From positions 1 through 37,373 of IMG/VR virus record IMGVR_UViG_3300017929_000012: a stretch of DNA of 37,373 bases; one strand, given 5' to 3'. Origin of the DNA: a virus. The notes under the pieces were generated by a model that saw only the letters and a list, made by a program, of their open reading frames with translations, searched no databases and was not told the DNA's origin. The position numbers were made by a program, and so were the translations under genes. Shown here one piece after another: positions 24,741 to 31,875 of this stretch; position 1 is the stretch's first letter; each line of letters begins with the position of its first letter.

Positions 24741-24948
24741 TGATTCCCTCCGTCAGAATCTTTGGCTGCGCTTGTGAGGCTTTGATCCTATTTACAAGAG
24801 AATTCAACGTCACATTCGCAAAATCTCTTGCAAACGTAAGGTGTACATCATCAAAGATGATGGTGATACCATTGTAATTCCACACGCGGGAAAATCCACG
24901 CGCATCCTCAAGCCCCACTTGGACTGCTTGAATTTGTTTTGCTGGCAT
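24703..24948 (-). CDS. Small hypothetical protein, 81 residues
   Basis: The start ATG 24948 is chosen because GGAGGAG lies 4 nt upstream. The product MPAKQIQAVQVGLEDARGFS has an alpha/beta pattern (RVWNYNGITIIFDDVHLTFA, RDFANVTLNSLVNRIKASQA) and a hydrophilic C-terminus. It overlaps the gene on either side, as is usual in this packed block. Family not recognised. Confidence 0.55.
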   Translation of the reverse strand: MPAKQIQAVQVGLEDARGFSRVWNYNGITIIFDDVHLTFARDFANVTLNSLVNRIKASQAQPKILTEGINEHTNVTKEEKH

Positions 24949-25258
24949 GTAGCTCCTCCACATGTTTAGCAACTTCGTTAATAATTCTTCGTGCTTTATC
25001 GTCGGGCGTCAACTCAGGTTCAGGTACTTCTTTATTAAGCTTTACCCGTTCATTGTCATCAGCCTTTAACCTAGCGAAACCCTGCAACGATGATTGTGCA
25101 AAAAACAATTTTTCCTGAACATCCTCAGAAGAAAGAAATACAATCCAACCCTCAAGCATCACCCGTAATCTCGAATGAACTTTGGGGTCTTTGGCAAGTT
25201 TAATCATTCGCTTACGCGAACAACTCTTCCAAGACTTTGCATAGGCAACGTGTGGCAT
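24908..25258 (-). CDS. Hypothetical basic protein, 116 residues
   Basis: MPHVAYAKSWKSCSRKRMIK opens a basic, helical protein with SRLRVMLEGWIVFLSSEDVQ and SLQGFARLKADDNERVKLNK, ending in a Ser-rich tail. GAGGAG is 2-3 nt before the ATG. It begins 7 nt after the JAMM protease gene stop. No motif was recognised; the basic N-terminus could bind nucleic acid. Confidence 0.5.
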   Translation of the reverse strand: MPHVAYAKSWKSCSRKRMIKLAKDPKVHSRLRVMLEGWIVFLSSEDVQEKLFFAQSSLQGFARLKADDNERVKLNKEVPEPELTPDDKARRIINEVAKHVEELHASKTNSSSPSGA

Positions 25259-25264
25259 ATCTCC

Positions 25265-25684
25265 TCACTTTATATACGACTGTTTCAACGGAACCACGTG
25301 GTCTGTACCCCAAAACCTCGCACGGGTTTTGTTGTCGTATGTGGACACAATGCCGCAAACTCTGTATCCTTCAGAGATACAGATTTTGTAATCAGCCTCA
25401 GACATTACTGAATCCCATTGTGGATGAGAATGTATGAACCCAATTATGCGCTTTCCAGATGCTTCCGCTTTTTCCTTTACTTTCTCGTAATCAGCTTGAT
25501 ACCAAGCGACACTACTTTCCGACTGGTGTGCATAATTCGTCGTGTACTCAAACGAATCTATGGTAGCAGTGGTAGGGGACAATACCTCACCAACTAAATA
25601 GGCAAGTATCTCCTCCTTTGAATCGCGTGCCAATTTACGAAAATAGCAAAGCTGACCTTTCTTCAACTTCACTGTTCCGCGCAT
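25265..25684 (-). CDS. JAB/MPN (JAMM) metalloprotease-like protein
   Basis: A 139-residue single-domain protein with a complete JAMM motif: IIGFIHSHPQWDSVMSEADY gives H85-x-H87-x7-S95-x2-D98, and the supporting acidic residue is in KEEILAYLVGEV (about E24-E25). JAMM enzymes are Zn-dependent isopeptidases or proteases; phage copies occur fused to tail assembly proteins (lambda K) or alone. Here it is stand-alone in the late operon, between small genes and the lysis enzyme. The substrate might be a virion precursor or a host conjugate, which cannot be told from sequence. The length matches a minimal MPN domain. Confidence 0.75.
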   Translation of the reverse strand: MRGTVKLKKGQLCYFRKLARDSKEEILAYLVGEVLSPTTATIDSFEYTTNYAHQSESSVAWYQADYEKVKEKAEASGKRIIGFIHSHPQWDSVMSEADYKICISEGYRVCGIVSTYDNKTRARFWGTDHVVPLKQSYIK

Positions 25685-25704
25685 AAGATTGTCCCTTCAA
25701 ACTA

Positions 25705-25721
25705 ACCCGGATAAACCGGGT
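25705..25721 (-). terminator. Weak terminator-like hairpin
   Basis: ACCCGG (25705-25710) and CCGGGT (25716-25721) form a 6-bp stem with a 5-nt loop; leftward, TAGTTTG follows. It sits in the 98-nt gap between the genes at 25782 and 25684. The T tract is poor, so partial termination or mRNA end protection is more likely. Confidence 0.3.
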
Positions 25722-25781
25722 CGGCTGCTCGATTAAGTGTAAGCCATGCTCATAACAAGGCGAACAGCGGCAGCGCAAACT

Positions 25782-26009
25782 TTATATCTTAACAGGAGAA
25801 ACCGCGTTGAATTCATTAACGCGCCTAACGAGTCTCAAAAATGCCTCCTGCAATTCAGCAAATTCTTTTCTCGATACATCAAAAGTATTATCTTCGTCAA
25901 GAATGTCGCCCTCATCTGTTGCAACCTCTGACGCTGGTGCTTGGTTCGCGGCAACTACCGCATCCCGATCCACACCAAAAAGATTTTCAACTGTATTTCC
26001 TGCTTCCAT
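25782..26009 (-). CDS. Small acidic protein, 75 residues
   Basis: The ATG at 26009 follows GGAGG with 5-nt spacing; the GTG 12 nt earlier overlaps the Shine-Dalgarno itself. The protein MEAGNTVENLFGVDRDAVVA is acidic and helical, with EGDILDEDNTFDVSRKEFAE and LQEAFLRLVRRVNEFNAV. It sits 12 nt after the lysis gene stop. Possibly a lysis or assembly accessory factor from its place, but nothing in the sequence shows a membrane segment or enzyme. Confidence 0.5.
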   Translation of the reverse strand: MEAGNTVENLFGVDRDAVVAANQAPASEVATDEGDILDEDNTFDVSRKEFAELQEAFLRLVRRVNEFNAVSPVKI

Positions 26010-26020
26010 TGTCTCCTCCA

Positions 26021-26392
26021 CTACAAACCGCTAACCACCTGAATTTGATGGTCACCAGAATTCCAAATCAACTCACGAAGCACGCGCGCCAACACAATAC
26101 ATCCCTCACTGGCTGTACCCGGCTCCTTAATCGAGTCCCCATGAATACGAAAATCGCCACGACCAAACATCTCATTCGATGGGTCAGGCACAAGGTTCAT
26201 AGTATATGGTCCCGTCTTGGGATTCATATACGGCTCAGTGATCGTATATATTCCTACTGGAAGTGGCCCCTCATTTTTCAACTGTTCGTCAGCCGGATTG
26301 TCAACATAACCGGGCGCACCAGAGTAACCACTGCCCGCGCATGCTCCCTGACCATTAAACAACTTACCGTCACACTGTTGAAATTTCCACAT
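26021..26392 (-). CDS. DUF2778/Tlde1-like peptidoglycan-active enzyme (putative endolysin)
   Basis: A 123-residue protein with the DUF2778 pattern: W-x-F-x-Q-C-x-G at the N-terminus, SGYSGAPGYVDNP, GPLPVGIYTI, GPYTMNLVPDP, FRIHGDSIKEPGTASEGCIV and LIWNSGDHQIQVV. The HGD...SEGC core (H84, C98) is the catalytic Cys-His pair shared with L,D-transpeptidase-like proteins; the family includes peptidoglycan-targeting Tlde1 effectors and many phage genes. It has no signal peptide, so export would need a holin, and no holin was recognised nearby. GGGGAG precedes the ATG. It is the first gene after two hairpin terminators in the late block. Lysis function is inferred. Confidence 0.75.
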   Translation of the reverse strand: MWKFQQCDGKLFNGQGACAGSGYSGAPGYVDNPADEQLKNEGPLPVGIYTITEPYMNPKTGPYTMNLVPDPSNEMFGRGDFRIHGDSIKEPGTASEGCIVLARVLRELIWNSGDHQIQVVSGL

Positions 26393-26406
26393 TTATTTCT
26401 CCCCAC

Positions 26407-26448
26407 AAAAACACAGCCCCCGCCGGGCCAGCAGTTCCACGGCGGGGG
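26407..26448 (-). terminator. Rho-independent terminator-like hairpin 1 (leftward)
   Basis: CCCCCGCCG (26417-26425) and CGGCGGGGG (26440-26448) form a perfect 9-bp GC stem with a 14-nt loop. Leftward it is followed by CTGTG and TTTTT (26411-26407). It lies only 15 nt before the lysis-gene start at 26392, so it is either the last stop for transcription from the HNH side or an attenuator in the lysis leader. Confidence 0.6.
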
Positions 26449-26453
26449 ACATT

Positions 26454-26524
26454 AAAAACAGGAGGGGTCGGTAGTACCAAAACCATTTCTGGCTCAAAGC
26501 ACTAGGAGGAGGCCGACACCCTCC
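26454..26524 (-). terminator. Rho-independent terminator-like hairpin 2 (leftward)
   Basis: Leftward GGAGGGTGTCGG (26524-26513) pairs with CCGACCCCTCC (26471-26461) with one bulge, followed by TG and TTTTT (26458-26454). The 41-nt loop contains CCAGAAATGG, a possible small GAAA hairpin. It directly precedes hairpin 1, so two T5-tailed stems stand in tandem downstream of the HNH gene. The remaining bases up to 26702 are AT-rich and hold no gene. Confidence 0.5.
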
Positions 26525-26702
26525 AATAGCAATACCGGTTTAGAGAAAAAAAGAATATATAAGAAAGGCTCTGAAACCGCTCCTCAATCTTTTTTTTCCT
26601 ACTCACATAACGTTACACACGTGTCAAGTGAATAAATTTCAACATAAAACCAATAAAATGAGACACATACACCAAAAATAACCATTTTTCATGTAATAAA
26701 AT

Positions 26703-27272
26703 TTATTTTTTATAGTAACATTTATCACGAAGGCACCGAGTCATTTCATACCACTCATCATAAGTGAATCTATCCCCCTTACCACAATTACACCGGGCAC
26801 AACACGCCACACAATTTTCTTTAGAATATCCCTTGGTATTATCCTTTCGATCCAAATTGTACGCCACAGTTCCAGAAATATGCTTATACCACACCAACTC
26901 CATTCCACAATAATGACAAAACTTCTCATTAACAAATAATAAAAACTCTTCATATGTTAAATCAACGGGGTATCTCAATTTGTTTCTATCTTTTAATACC
27001 CGATAAACTGCCTCATATGGCCGCAATCTGGCACTCTTTCCCCATACTTCACGAATCAAACAACCACAAGACTCTCTTCCTGCTATAAGGCCGCATCTCT
27101 TCACTTTACATAACCCACCACAATCACACTTACAAGACCACACACTGCCGCCGCGCCTAACAGGAAAAACTCTACCTAACACAACTAATTTCCCAAACCT
27201 CATTCCTGTCAAATCCTTTGGCAATCTTCTTGGTTTTTCACTACCGTACACCGGCAACCTTGGGTTTCCCAT
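26703..27272 (-). CDS. HNH endonuclease with AP2-like N-terminal DNA-binding segment
   Basis: A protein of about 189 residues (ATG 27272, GGAGG just upstream; ATG 27275 is the alternative). The N-terminal half has DLTGMRFGKLVVLGRVFPV, WSCKCDCGGLCKV and RESCGCLIREVWGKSARLRP, the recurrent (D-L-T-G-x-R-F-G-x-L...CxCDCG...SCGCL) segment of phage HNH/AP2 homing endonucleases. The C-terminal half has the nuclease core FCHYCGMELVWYKHISGTVA, YNLDRKDNTKGYSKENCVAC and CARCNCGKGDRFTYDEWYEM. Its base composition is more AT-rich than neighbours, hinting at recent arrival. It is the gene nearest the leftward promoter and is flanked by non-coding DNA on both sides. Confidence 0.9.
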   Translation of the reverse strand: MGNPRLPVYGSEKPRRLPKDLTGMRFGKLVVLGRVFPVRRGGSVWSCKCDCGGLCKVKRCGLIAGRESCGCLIREVWGKSARLRPYEAVYRVLKDRNKLRYPVDLTYEEFLLFVNEKFCHYCGMELVWYKHISGTVAYNLDRKDNTKGYSKENCVACCARCNCGKGDRFTYDEWYEMTRCLRDKCYYKK

Positions 27273-27275
27273 CAT

Positions 27276-27791
27276 ACCTCCATAAACTTTATACTAAAAC
27301 ACCCGTTAAATTATTACACTTCTAGCATTCCCTCTCGTCATATCTTTATACCACACAGGCACTTATGACCCGTATAGCTACACCAGTATATAGGATATTA
27401 CTGGCATATATACAACCTTTTTATTATGTGCAACATACACACAACTTGTTGATTGTAAAAGATTTACACGGTTGCCTATCGGCGTGCGAAAAGCAGGGAT
27501 TCCCCCTCTGCGACCAATCATTTTCAATTGGTCAATATAATAATCCCCCGTTGTATGGCTGTTTTTGTTCATATGACTTTGTTCGACCGGGACGTATGCT
27601 TTTTCGGCGCATCAACTAGCGCCCCGTTGCCCGGAAAACCGCCCTTGCGTGGCGGAACAGACCTTACGTTGCTCCTCACTAACTGCTGTGTTATCAGGTT
27701 TCCTCAGTATGATATAAGGTTGACTAGAACAAATACACTGAAACTACTACGAACTGGTACATGACACACCAATACGCAAGTTTCAGTTCTT
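27276..27791 (-). other. Non-coding leader of the leftward promoter, with hairpins
   Basis: About 500 nt between the leftward promoter and the HNH gene. Hairpins seen: GACCAAT-8-ATTGGTC near 27519, GGCGC-8-GCGCC (27606-27623) and CCGCC-7-GGCGG (27639-27655, leftward followed by TTTT, terminator-like). A 64-codon open frame on the minus strand (27378-27572, MNKNSHTTGDYYIDQLKMIG) has no Shine-Dalgarno site and is not called as a gene. The rest shows no conserved feature. Antitermination or attenuation control of late genes could act here, which is inference. Confidence 0.4.
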
Positions 27792-27820
27792 ACTGTATCA
27801 CAGTTTGTGTTATTTGTCAA
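27792..27820 (-). promoter_or_regulatory. Leftward sigma70-type promoter
   Basis: On the minus strand TTGACA (27820-27815) and TACAGT (27797-27792) are separated by exactly 17 nt. It reads into the HNH gene and the late block. Its -35 region is in a perfect 12-bp inverted repeat with that of the rightward promoter: TATTTGTCAAGT (27811-27822) and ACTTGACAAATA (27835-27846). Confidence 0.7.
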
Positions 27821-27836
27821 GTGGTGCCGATTGGAC

Positions 27837-27865
27837 TTGACAAATAAAGAGAGTTGTGCTACTGT
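27837..27865 (+). promoter_or_regulatory. Rightward sigma70-type promoter
   Basis: TTGACA (27837-27842) and TACTGT (27860-27865) with a 17-nt spacer, 28 nt upstream of the first rightward gene. The -10 is weak but the spacer end GTTGTGC resembles GTGTGC of the promoter at 31494. It is back-to-back with the leftward promoter, the two -35 boxes being about 16 nt apart. Confidence 0.65.
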
Positions 27866-27892
27866 AAAAGAAACAGTTGAAAAGGCGCGAGT

Positions 27893-28105
27893 ATGTCTGA
27901 TACAGTTCATGGGCCATTCACAACCGTCCGCGAAGCTTTAGCGAAGATTGATGAGCTAACCAGCGCTAAAAAGAAGGCATTTCTCAGCAGTAGGATGGTA
28001 AAAGGCACAGATAAGTATCACAAACGGCTTGGGTTTCTTAAATCAGGAACGTTCGAGTGGTTTGTAAAAGAAGGGAAGAAATCAAATGCGTCAGATAACA
28101 CGTAA
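27893..28105 (+). CDS. Hypothetical early protein, 70 residues
   Basis: The first gene of the rightward block, MSDTVHGPFTTVREALAKID, is basic and helical (ELTSAKKKAFLSSRMVKGTD, KYHKRLGFLKSGTFEWFVKE). It overlaps the next gene by 20 nt. No domain recognised. A first-gene position after a strong promoter fits a small early regulator or host-takeover factor, but this is speculation. Confidence 0.5.
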   Translation: MSDTVHGPFTTVREALAKIDELTSAKKKAFLSSRMVKGTDKYHKRLGFLKSGTFEWFVKEGKKSNASDNT

Positions 28106-28391
28106 AGCAATCGAGAAAACGTTAGCACAGTATGAGATTAAGCCGGGCGGCAAGGAATTCATGGCTGGTGCTATATTGTTAGCAGGACTGAATGTTGGCC
28201 CCAATGTCAAGCGTGTGGCAAAGGTTCTCAAAGTCTCCCGCAAAGAAGTACAACCCTATGCACAACGTTTGCGCCAGAGTAAGATATGGAGTGGTGGTAA
28301 GATTAACTGTGGATGGTTTGAAAAAGAAACAAGCGGTATTTCATTCTTGCTTGACCTGTCTGTAGCCATGGGATTTCTACAACGCGCATAG
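28086..28391 (+). CDS. Hypothetical protein with helix-turn-helix-like segment
   Basis: A 101-residue protein. KRVAKVLKVSRKEVQPYAQR (about residues 42-61) has the helix-turn-helix rhythm of small DNA-binding proteins. MRQITRKAIEKTLAQYEIKP precedes it and SGGKINCGWFEKETSGISFL follows. It is translated just ahead of the polymerase gene. A replication-linked or regulatory DNA-binding role is possible; homology is not recognised. Confidence 0.5.
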   Translation: MRQITRKAIEKTLAQYEIKPGGKEFMAGAILLAGLNVGPNVKRVAKVLKVSRKEVQPYAQRLRQSKIWSGGKINCGWFEKETSGISFLLDLSVAMGFLQRA

Positions 28392-28405
28392 CCGAGGGAT
28401 ACCAC

Positions 28406-31087
28406 TTGGAAATCAAGCTTCTTAAAGCGGATGATGTAAAACCGCCAATGAATATTACCACAATCACAGATATTAAACAGCTTCCGCTTCTTGTGGATTT
28501 TTTCAATAACTCTGGTGGTGTGTTTGGGTGGGACATTGAGACAACTCCACTTAAAGATTTCTTCTATCGTCGCACTCGAACCGTTCAGTTTGGAAATCGA
28601 GAAAAACAATTTGTTGTCGATCTTCTGGCACTATGCGACGGTGATCCTGATTTGCTCTTTGAGGCTCAAGGGAATTATGGCGCGAATCTCTACAAAGCGC
28701 CAAAACTCAAACTCTTTATGGACACCATTGCTCCGGTGCTTTGCGCTGCTGACTGTACAAAGGTTGGTGTGATGCTGAGTTTTGAGTACGAAAATTTTTA
28801 CTGGCAATTCGGCCTTCGTACATGTGGATTCTTTGATTGCTCACTTGTAGAGAAAGTAATTTACGCCGGACTGCACTCATTGAAGCACTATGAGTTTTAT
28901 TCCATGGAGGCCATGACTCAACGCTATTTCGCATTCCAGATTGACAAGGGTTTGCAAACATCATTCAACCTGTCCGACCCACTCAGTGAAGACCAAATCA
29001 AATATGCAGCCCTTGATAGCCGCTTGCCGCTGGCCCTTCGTGATGCACAAATGCTTGTTCTTAAGGGCCGTACAGTAAAAGACTTGCTCGTGAAAGGAAA
29101 CCCATCGGCTGCGATTCTTGCTAGATTAAACCCCCTTGTGCTTGGTGATAACCTCGTGGAGATTGCACAAATTGAAAATGATGCCATTGGCGCATTTCAA
29201 GACATGCACATTCACGGGGAGCGCATCAACTGTGAGAAGTGGCTTGCTCGATGCACCAAGCTTGAGGAAGAATTCAATAATCTGATTTTCAACGTGCTTG
29301 ATCCTATATTTATACCAATTGTCGGGAACAAGAACGATCTCATAACCGATGAATCCATTGAAACAGCAACACAGGAATGGAAGGCCCTTAACATAGTAAC
29401 CGATGAGGAATTAATTCTAAAAAAGGATGCAAGGGGAGCGCGAAAACAGGGTCTACATTCTGTGGCAAGAGATTTGGAAATTAAAGCAGGAGAATTAGAA
29501 ACCGCACGACGAACAAAAAAAGATGCCCTAAAAGAACAGACCAATGCACTAAAACGTACACGCACGGTACAATATGCTCTCTTGGAAAAATGTGAGGGCA
29601 ATGCGCTCATCAACTATGGTTCAAACAAACAACTGATAGCAGTAGTGCAACAGATACCGGGTCTCAAGAAAGTTAAGGATATGGAAGATGAGACCCTTGA
29701 AAAGTATTCTGTTTATGCTGTCATGCGTGCAATTAAAGAGTATCATCGAATTTCAAAAGAACTGAGTACTTATGGCAGACCGTGGGCAACACAATGGAAA
29801 ACACATGCGTGCAATGAAGAAGGATGGCTAAATCCCGGCGATGGTCGCTTGCACTCTGTGTTCAATCAACTTGAAGCTGAAACAGGACGGTCCAGTTCTG
29901 AAAAACCAAACGGCCAGAATGTACCACAAGATAAAGAAGTACGCAGTTGTTTTATTGCTGACCCACCAAATGAAAACATCCGGATTAGTGGCTGCTGTGA
30001 GGACGACACAAGCTTTGAACCAGACGCTTTTGGAGCAAATCAGTTTTATTGTTTGAAGTGTGGGCAGCCTTGTGAAACCCACGCCGAAGAGTATGTAATC
30101 ATTACTGCCGACATGTCTGGTGCCGAATTGCGCATTATTGCTGAATGCGCCGATGATCCGTTGTGGATCATGGCATTCGCTCGTGGTAAAGATATTCACT
30201 CAGTAGGAACCGAACTTCTGTATGAAGAGAAGTGGCCCGTTCTTGCGCTGCCTGACTGTGACTACTATAAACTTCATACATGTGAATCGGTGGCGAAGAA
30301 TCCGCTTTGTCAAGTTGGTGAACCACAATGCAAGAAATGTGAATGCCCTGAACACAAAGAACTTCGTGATGACAACAAGAGTACCAATTTTTTGTTAGCC
30401 TACGGGGGTGGTGCATATACGCTAGCGGCTCGCATCAAGAAGACAGTCCGTGAAGCTAAAATCCTTATGGCCCTTCACGAACAGAAGAATCCGCGCATTT
30501 GGGAATATTTGAAAAAATCTGGTAAAATGGCCGTAAAGATCAAACGCGCATTCGACATGTTCGGACGCCGTAGATTGTTCCCAGAACCGACCATGGAACT
30601 CGCTAAGGAACGGTTCATGGAGGATCACGAAGATAAGTTAGAAATTGAGCCGAATGAGGCCGATGAACGGATAGAAGATTTCGTTTCTACATATAAGCGA
30701 AAACCGACTGCCGAGGAAAAATGGTTCTTGACACATCGGCTGCCAACACAGAACCAAATAAAAAGTTCTTGGAAAGGAATGCACGAGTCCATCGAACGGC
30801 AAGGCAAGAACCACTGCATTCAGGGAACCAACGCGACAATTGCAAAACTGGCTATGGGGTCTGGATGCGATAAAGATGGTAAACCATACCTATGGGTGAC
30901 ATTGCCACAATATCGTGCCAAGTTGGTAAAGTTCGTTCACGATGAGTTGGTGATTCAAGCACCAAAGCAATATGCTCAGATTGTGGTAGAATTGGTGGGA
31001 GACGCTTTTAAACGATCGGCGTCCACAAAGATGAAGAAGGTGGTCATGGAGTTTGATGCCCACGTTGCGGAGTATTGGAAGAAATGA
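28406..31087 (+). CDS. DNA polymerase, family A, with 3'-5' exonuclease
   Basis: An 893-residue protein with a TTG start at 28406 (GAGGG 7 nt upstream). The exonuclease has GWDIETTP (D43, E45) and YAALD (Y200, D204). Polymerase motif A is ITADMSGAELRII (about 566-578), motif B KSTNFLLAYGGGAYTL (about 658-673), and motif C KFVHDELVI (H845-D846-E847). NHCIQGTNATIAKLAMGSG supports the assignment. A charged helical insertion lies about 330-395, and two Cys-rich stretches flank motif A: C530, C531, C549, C552, C556 and, after it, C618, C626, C635, C642, C645, C647, H650. The latter resembles the CxxP-H insertion seen in several phage polymerases. It synthesises phage DNA. Neighbours are early genes. 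Confidence 0.95.
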   Translation: MEIKLLKADDVKPPMNITTITDIKQLPLLVDFFNNSGGVFGWDIETTPLKDFFYRRTRTVQFGNREKQFVVDLLALCDGDPDLLFEAQGNYGANLYKAPKLKLFMDTIAPVLCAADCTKVGVMLSFEYENFYWQFGLRTCGFFDCSLVEKVIYAGLHSLKHYEFYSMEAMTQRYFAFQIDKGLQTSFNLSDPLSEDQIKYAALDSRLPLALRDAQMLVLKGRTVKDLLVKGNPSAAILARLNPLVLGDNLVEIAQIENDAIGAFQDMHIHGERINCEKWLARCTKLEEEFNNLIFNVLDPIFIPIVGNKNDLITDESIETATQEWKALNIVTDEELILKKDARGARKQGLHSVARDLEIKAGELETARRTKKDALKEQTNALKRTRTVQYALLEKCEGNALINYGSNKQLIAVVQQIPGLKKVKDMEDETLEKYSVYAVMRAIKEYHRISKELSTYGRPWATQWKTHACNEEGWLNPGDGRLHSVFNQLEAETGRSSSEKPNGQNVPQDKEVRSCFIADPPNENIRISGCCEDDTSFEPDAFGANQFYCLKCGQPCETHAEEYVIITADMSGAELRIIAECADDPLWIMAFARGKDIHSVGTELLYEEKWPVLALPDCDYYKLHTCESVAKNPLCQVGEPQCKKCECPEHKELRDDNKSTNFLLAYGGGAYTLAARIKKTVREAKILMALHEQKNPRIWEYLKKSGKMAVKIKRAFDMFGRRRLFPEPTMELAKERFMEDHEDKLEIEPNEADERIEDFVSTYKRKPTAEEKWFLTHRLPTQNQIKSSWKGMHESIERQGKNHCIQGTNATIAKLAMGSGCDKDGKPYLWVTLPQYRAKLVKFVHDELVIQAPKQYAQIVVELVGDAFKRSASTKMKKVVMEFDAHVAEYWKK

Positions 31088-31497
31088 AAAAACTTATATT
31101 GAAACGCCGAACCATTGAAGTAGTTCCATACAACCACGATGTTACCGTAATCTTAACTACTGACATTAAACGTGCAGTATTAAAACTTAAGGGTGAACTT
31201 GGTGACGATATAATAACCCGCATAAAACCCAACATGCACGCCCTGACAGTCTTTTCAGATGGCAACTCTAATATATTTATATTCCTAGAAATGAAGCCGG
31301 ATGTTGGCACCCTTGTGCATGAAGTTTATCATGCAGTGGATTTCATTTTACGTGATGCGGGGGTCAAAAATGATCCACACGTCAACGATGAAACGTGGGC
31401 TTACCATTTGGGCGACTTGACAAGACAAGTGGTAAAGTTTTATCATCACGCTAACAGCAAGGGAAAGTTCAGTACCAACAATCGGGCTAAGACTTGA
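31084..31497 (+). CDS. Small zincin-like protein (HExxH)
   Basis: ATG 31084 overlaps the polymerase TGA (ATGA), giving 137 residues, MKKLILKRRTIEVVPYNHDV. The core DVGTLVHEVYHAVDFILRDA has the HExxH zinc signature, followed by NDETWAYHLGDLTRQVVKFY, with a Glu that could be the third ligand. Small phage proteins of this shape (HExxH followed by E-x-W-A) are common and mostly uncharacterised. It may be a minimal metallopeptidase or only a structural Zn protein. Its stop codon is embedded in the -35 box of the next promoter. Confidence 0.65.
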   Translation: MKKLILKRRTIEVVPYNHDVTVILTTDIKRAVLKLKGELGDDIITRIKPNMHALTVFSDGNSNIFIFLEMKPDVGTLVHEVYHAVDFILRDAGVKNDPHVNDETWAYHLGDLTRQVVKFYHHANSKGKFSTNNRAKT

Positions 31498-31522
31498 CAA
31501 ACGGAAAAAAGTGTGCTATAGT
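31494..31522 (+). promoter_or_regulatory. Near-consensus sigma70 promoter
   Basis: TTGACA (31494-31499), a 17-nt spacer ending GTGTGC, and TATAGT (31517-31522). This is the best promoter in the window. The predicted start near 31529 is about 3 nt before the closed RNA element at 31532, so the transcript begins almost at the base of that stem. The -35 overlaps the preceding gene's stop codon. Confidence 0.8.
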
Positions 31523-31531
31523 CATAAAAGA

Positions 31532-31622
31532 ATGCGGCGAAGGTGAGAAAAGAGCGGGCCGGTGGTCCGGGGAGCTTGGGGAACTGCTTACGGCACCGGT
31601 CCAAAATCACGGTTCGCCGCAT
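31532..31622 (+). ncRNA. Structured RNA element closed by a 10-bp stem
   Basis: ATGCGGCGAA (31532-31541) pairs perfectly with TTCGCCGCAT (31613-31622). Inside, GTGA/TCAC continue the stem, and GGGCCGGTG (31556-31564) pairs with CACCGGTCC (31594-31602) as 9 bp with one G.U; the inner loop has further AGC/GCT pairing. The whole 91-nt region folds on itself immediately downstream of a strong promoter. It does not match a riboswitch or known phage RNA I can name. It may be a small RNA or a 5' element stabilising the transcript. The 73-codon ORF begins 31 nt downstream. Confidence 0.6.
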
Positions 31623-31653
31623 AAGGCGTAGAAAAATTATATGGAGGAATCAA

Positions 31654-31875
31654 ATGACACTGGTATCTGATGTTGAAGCGGTGGCAAAGAAAATTGAAAC
31701 AAACGTGATTGCAGACGCGAAGGCAGTTGAAGCCAAGTTGGCTGCTGCTCTTGCAAATGAGGCAACAAAGGCTAAGGCCCTTATCCTTGTAGAGGTTCAG
31801 AAGGCCAGTGTAAGCGCACAGACTTTAGCAGAGACGCTTAAGGCCCTGTTTCTTGCTGAGCTTTCCAAGCTGTAG
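31654..31875 (+). CDS. Small Ala/Lys-rich helical protein, 73 residues
   Basis: MTLVSDVEAVAKKIETNVIA starts after GGAGGAATCAA, a good Shine-Dalgarno. The product is almost entirely helix-forming Ala, Lys, Glu and Val with heptad-like spacing (ADAKAVEAKLAAALANEATK, LAETLKALFLAELSKL), so a coiled coil is likely. Longer reading upstream enters the structured RNA and is rejected. First cistron after the strong promoter; function unknown. Confidence 0.6.
   Translation: MTLVSDVEAVAKKIETNVIADAKAVEAKLAAALANEATKAKALILVEVQKASVSAQTLAETLKALFLAELSKL

Noticed and set aside
27378-27572. 64-residue minus-strand open frame in the leader
   Set aside because: No Shine-Dalgarno site, region full of hairpins, no recognisable protein pattern.
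26393-27791. CRISPR array or direct-repeat cluster
   Set aside because: No regularly spaced repeats are present; the repeated features are inverted repeats only.
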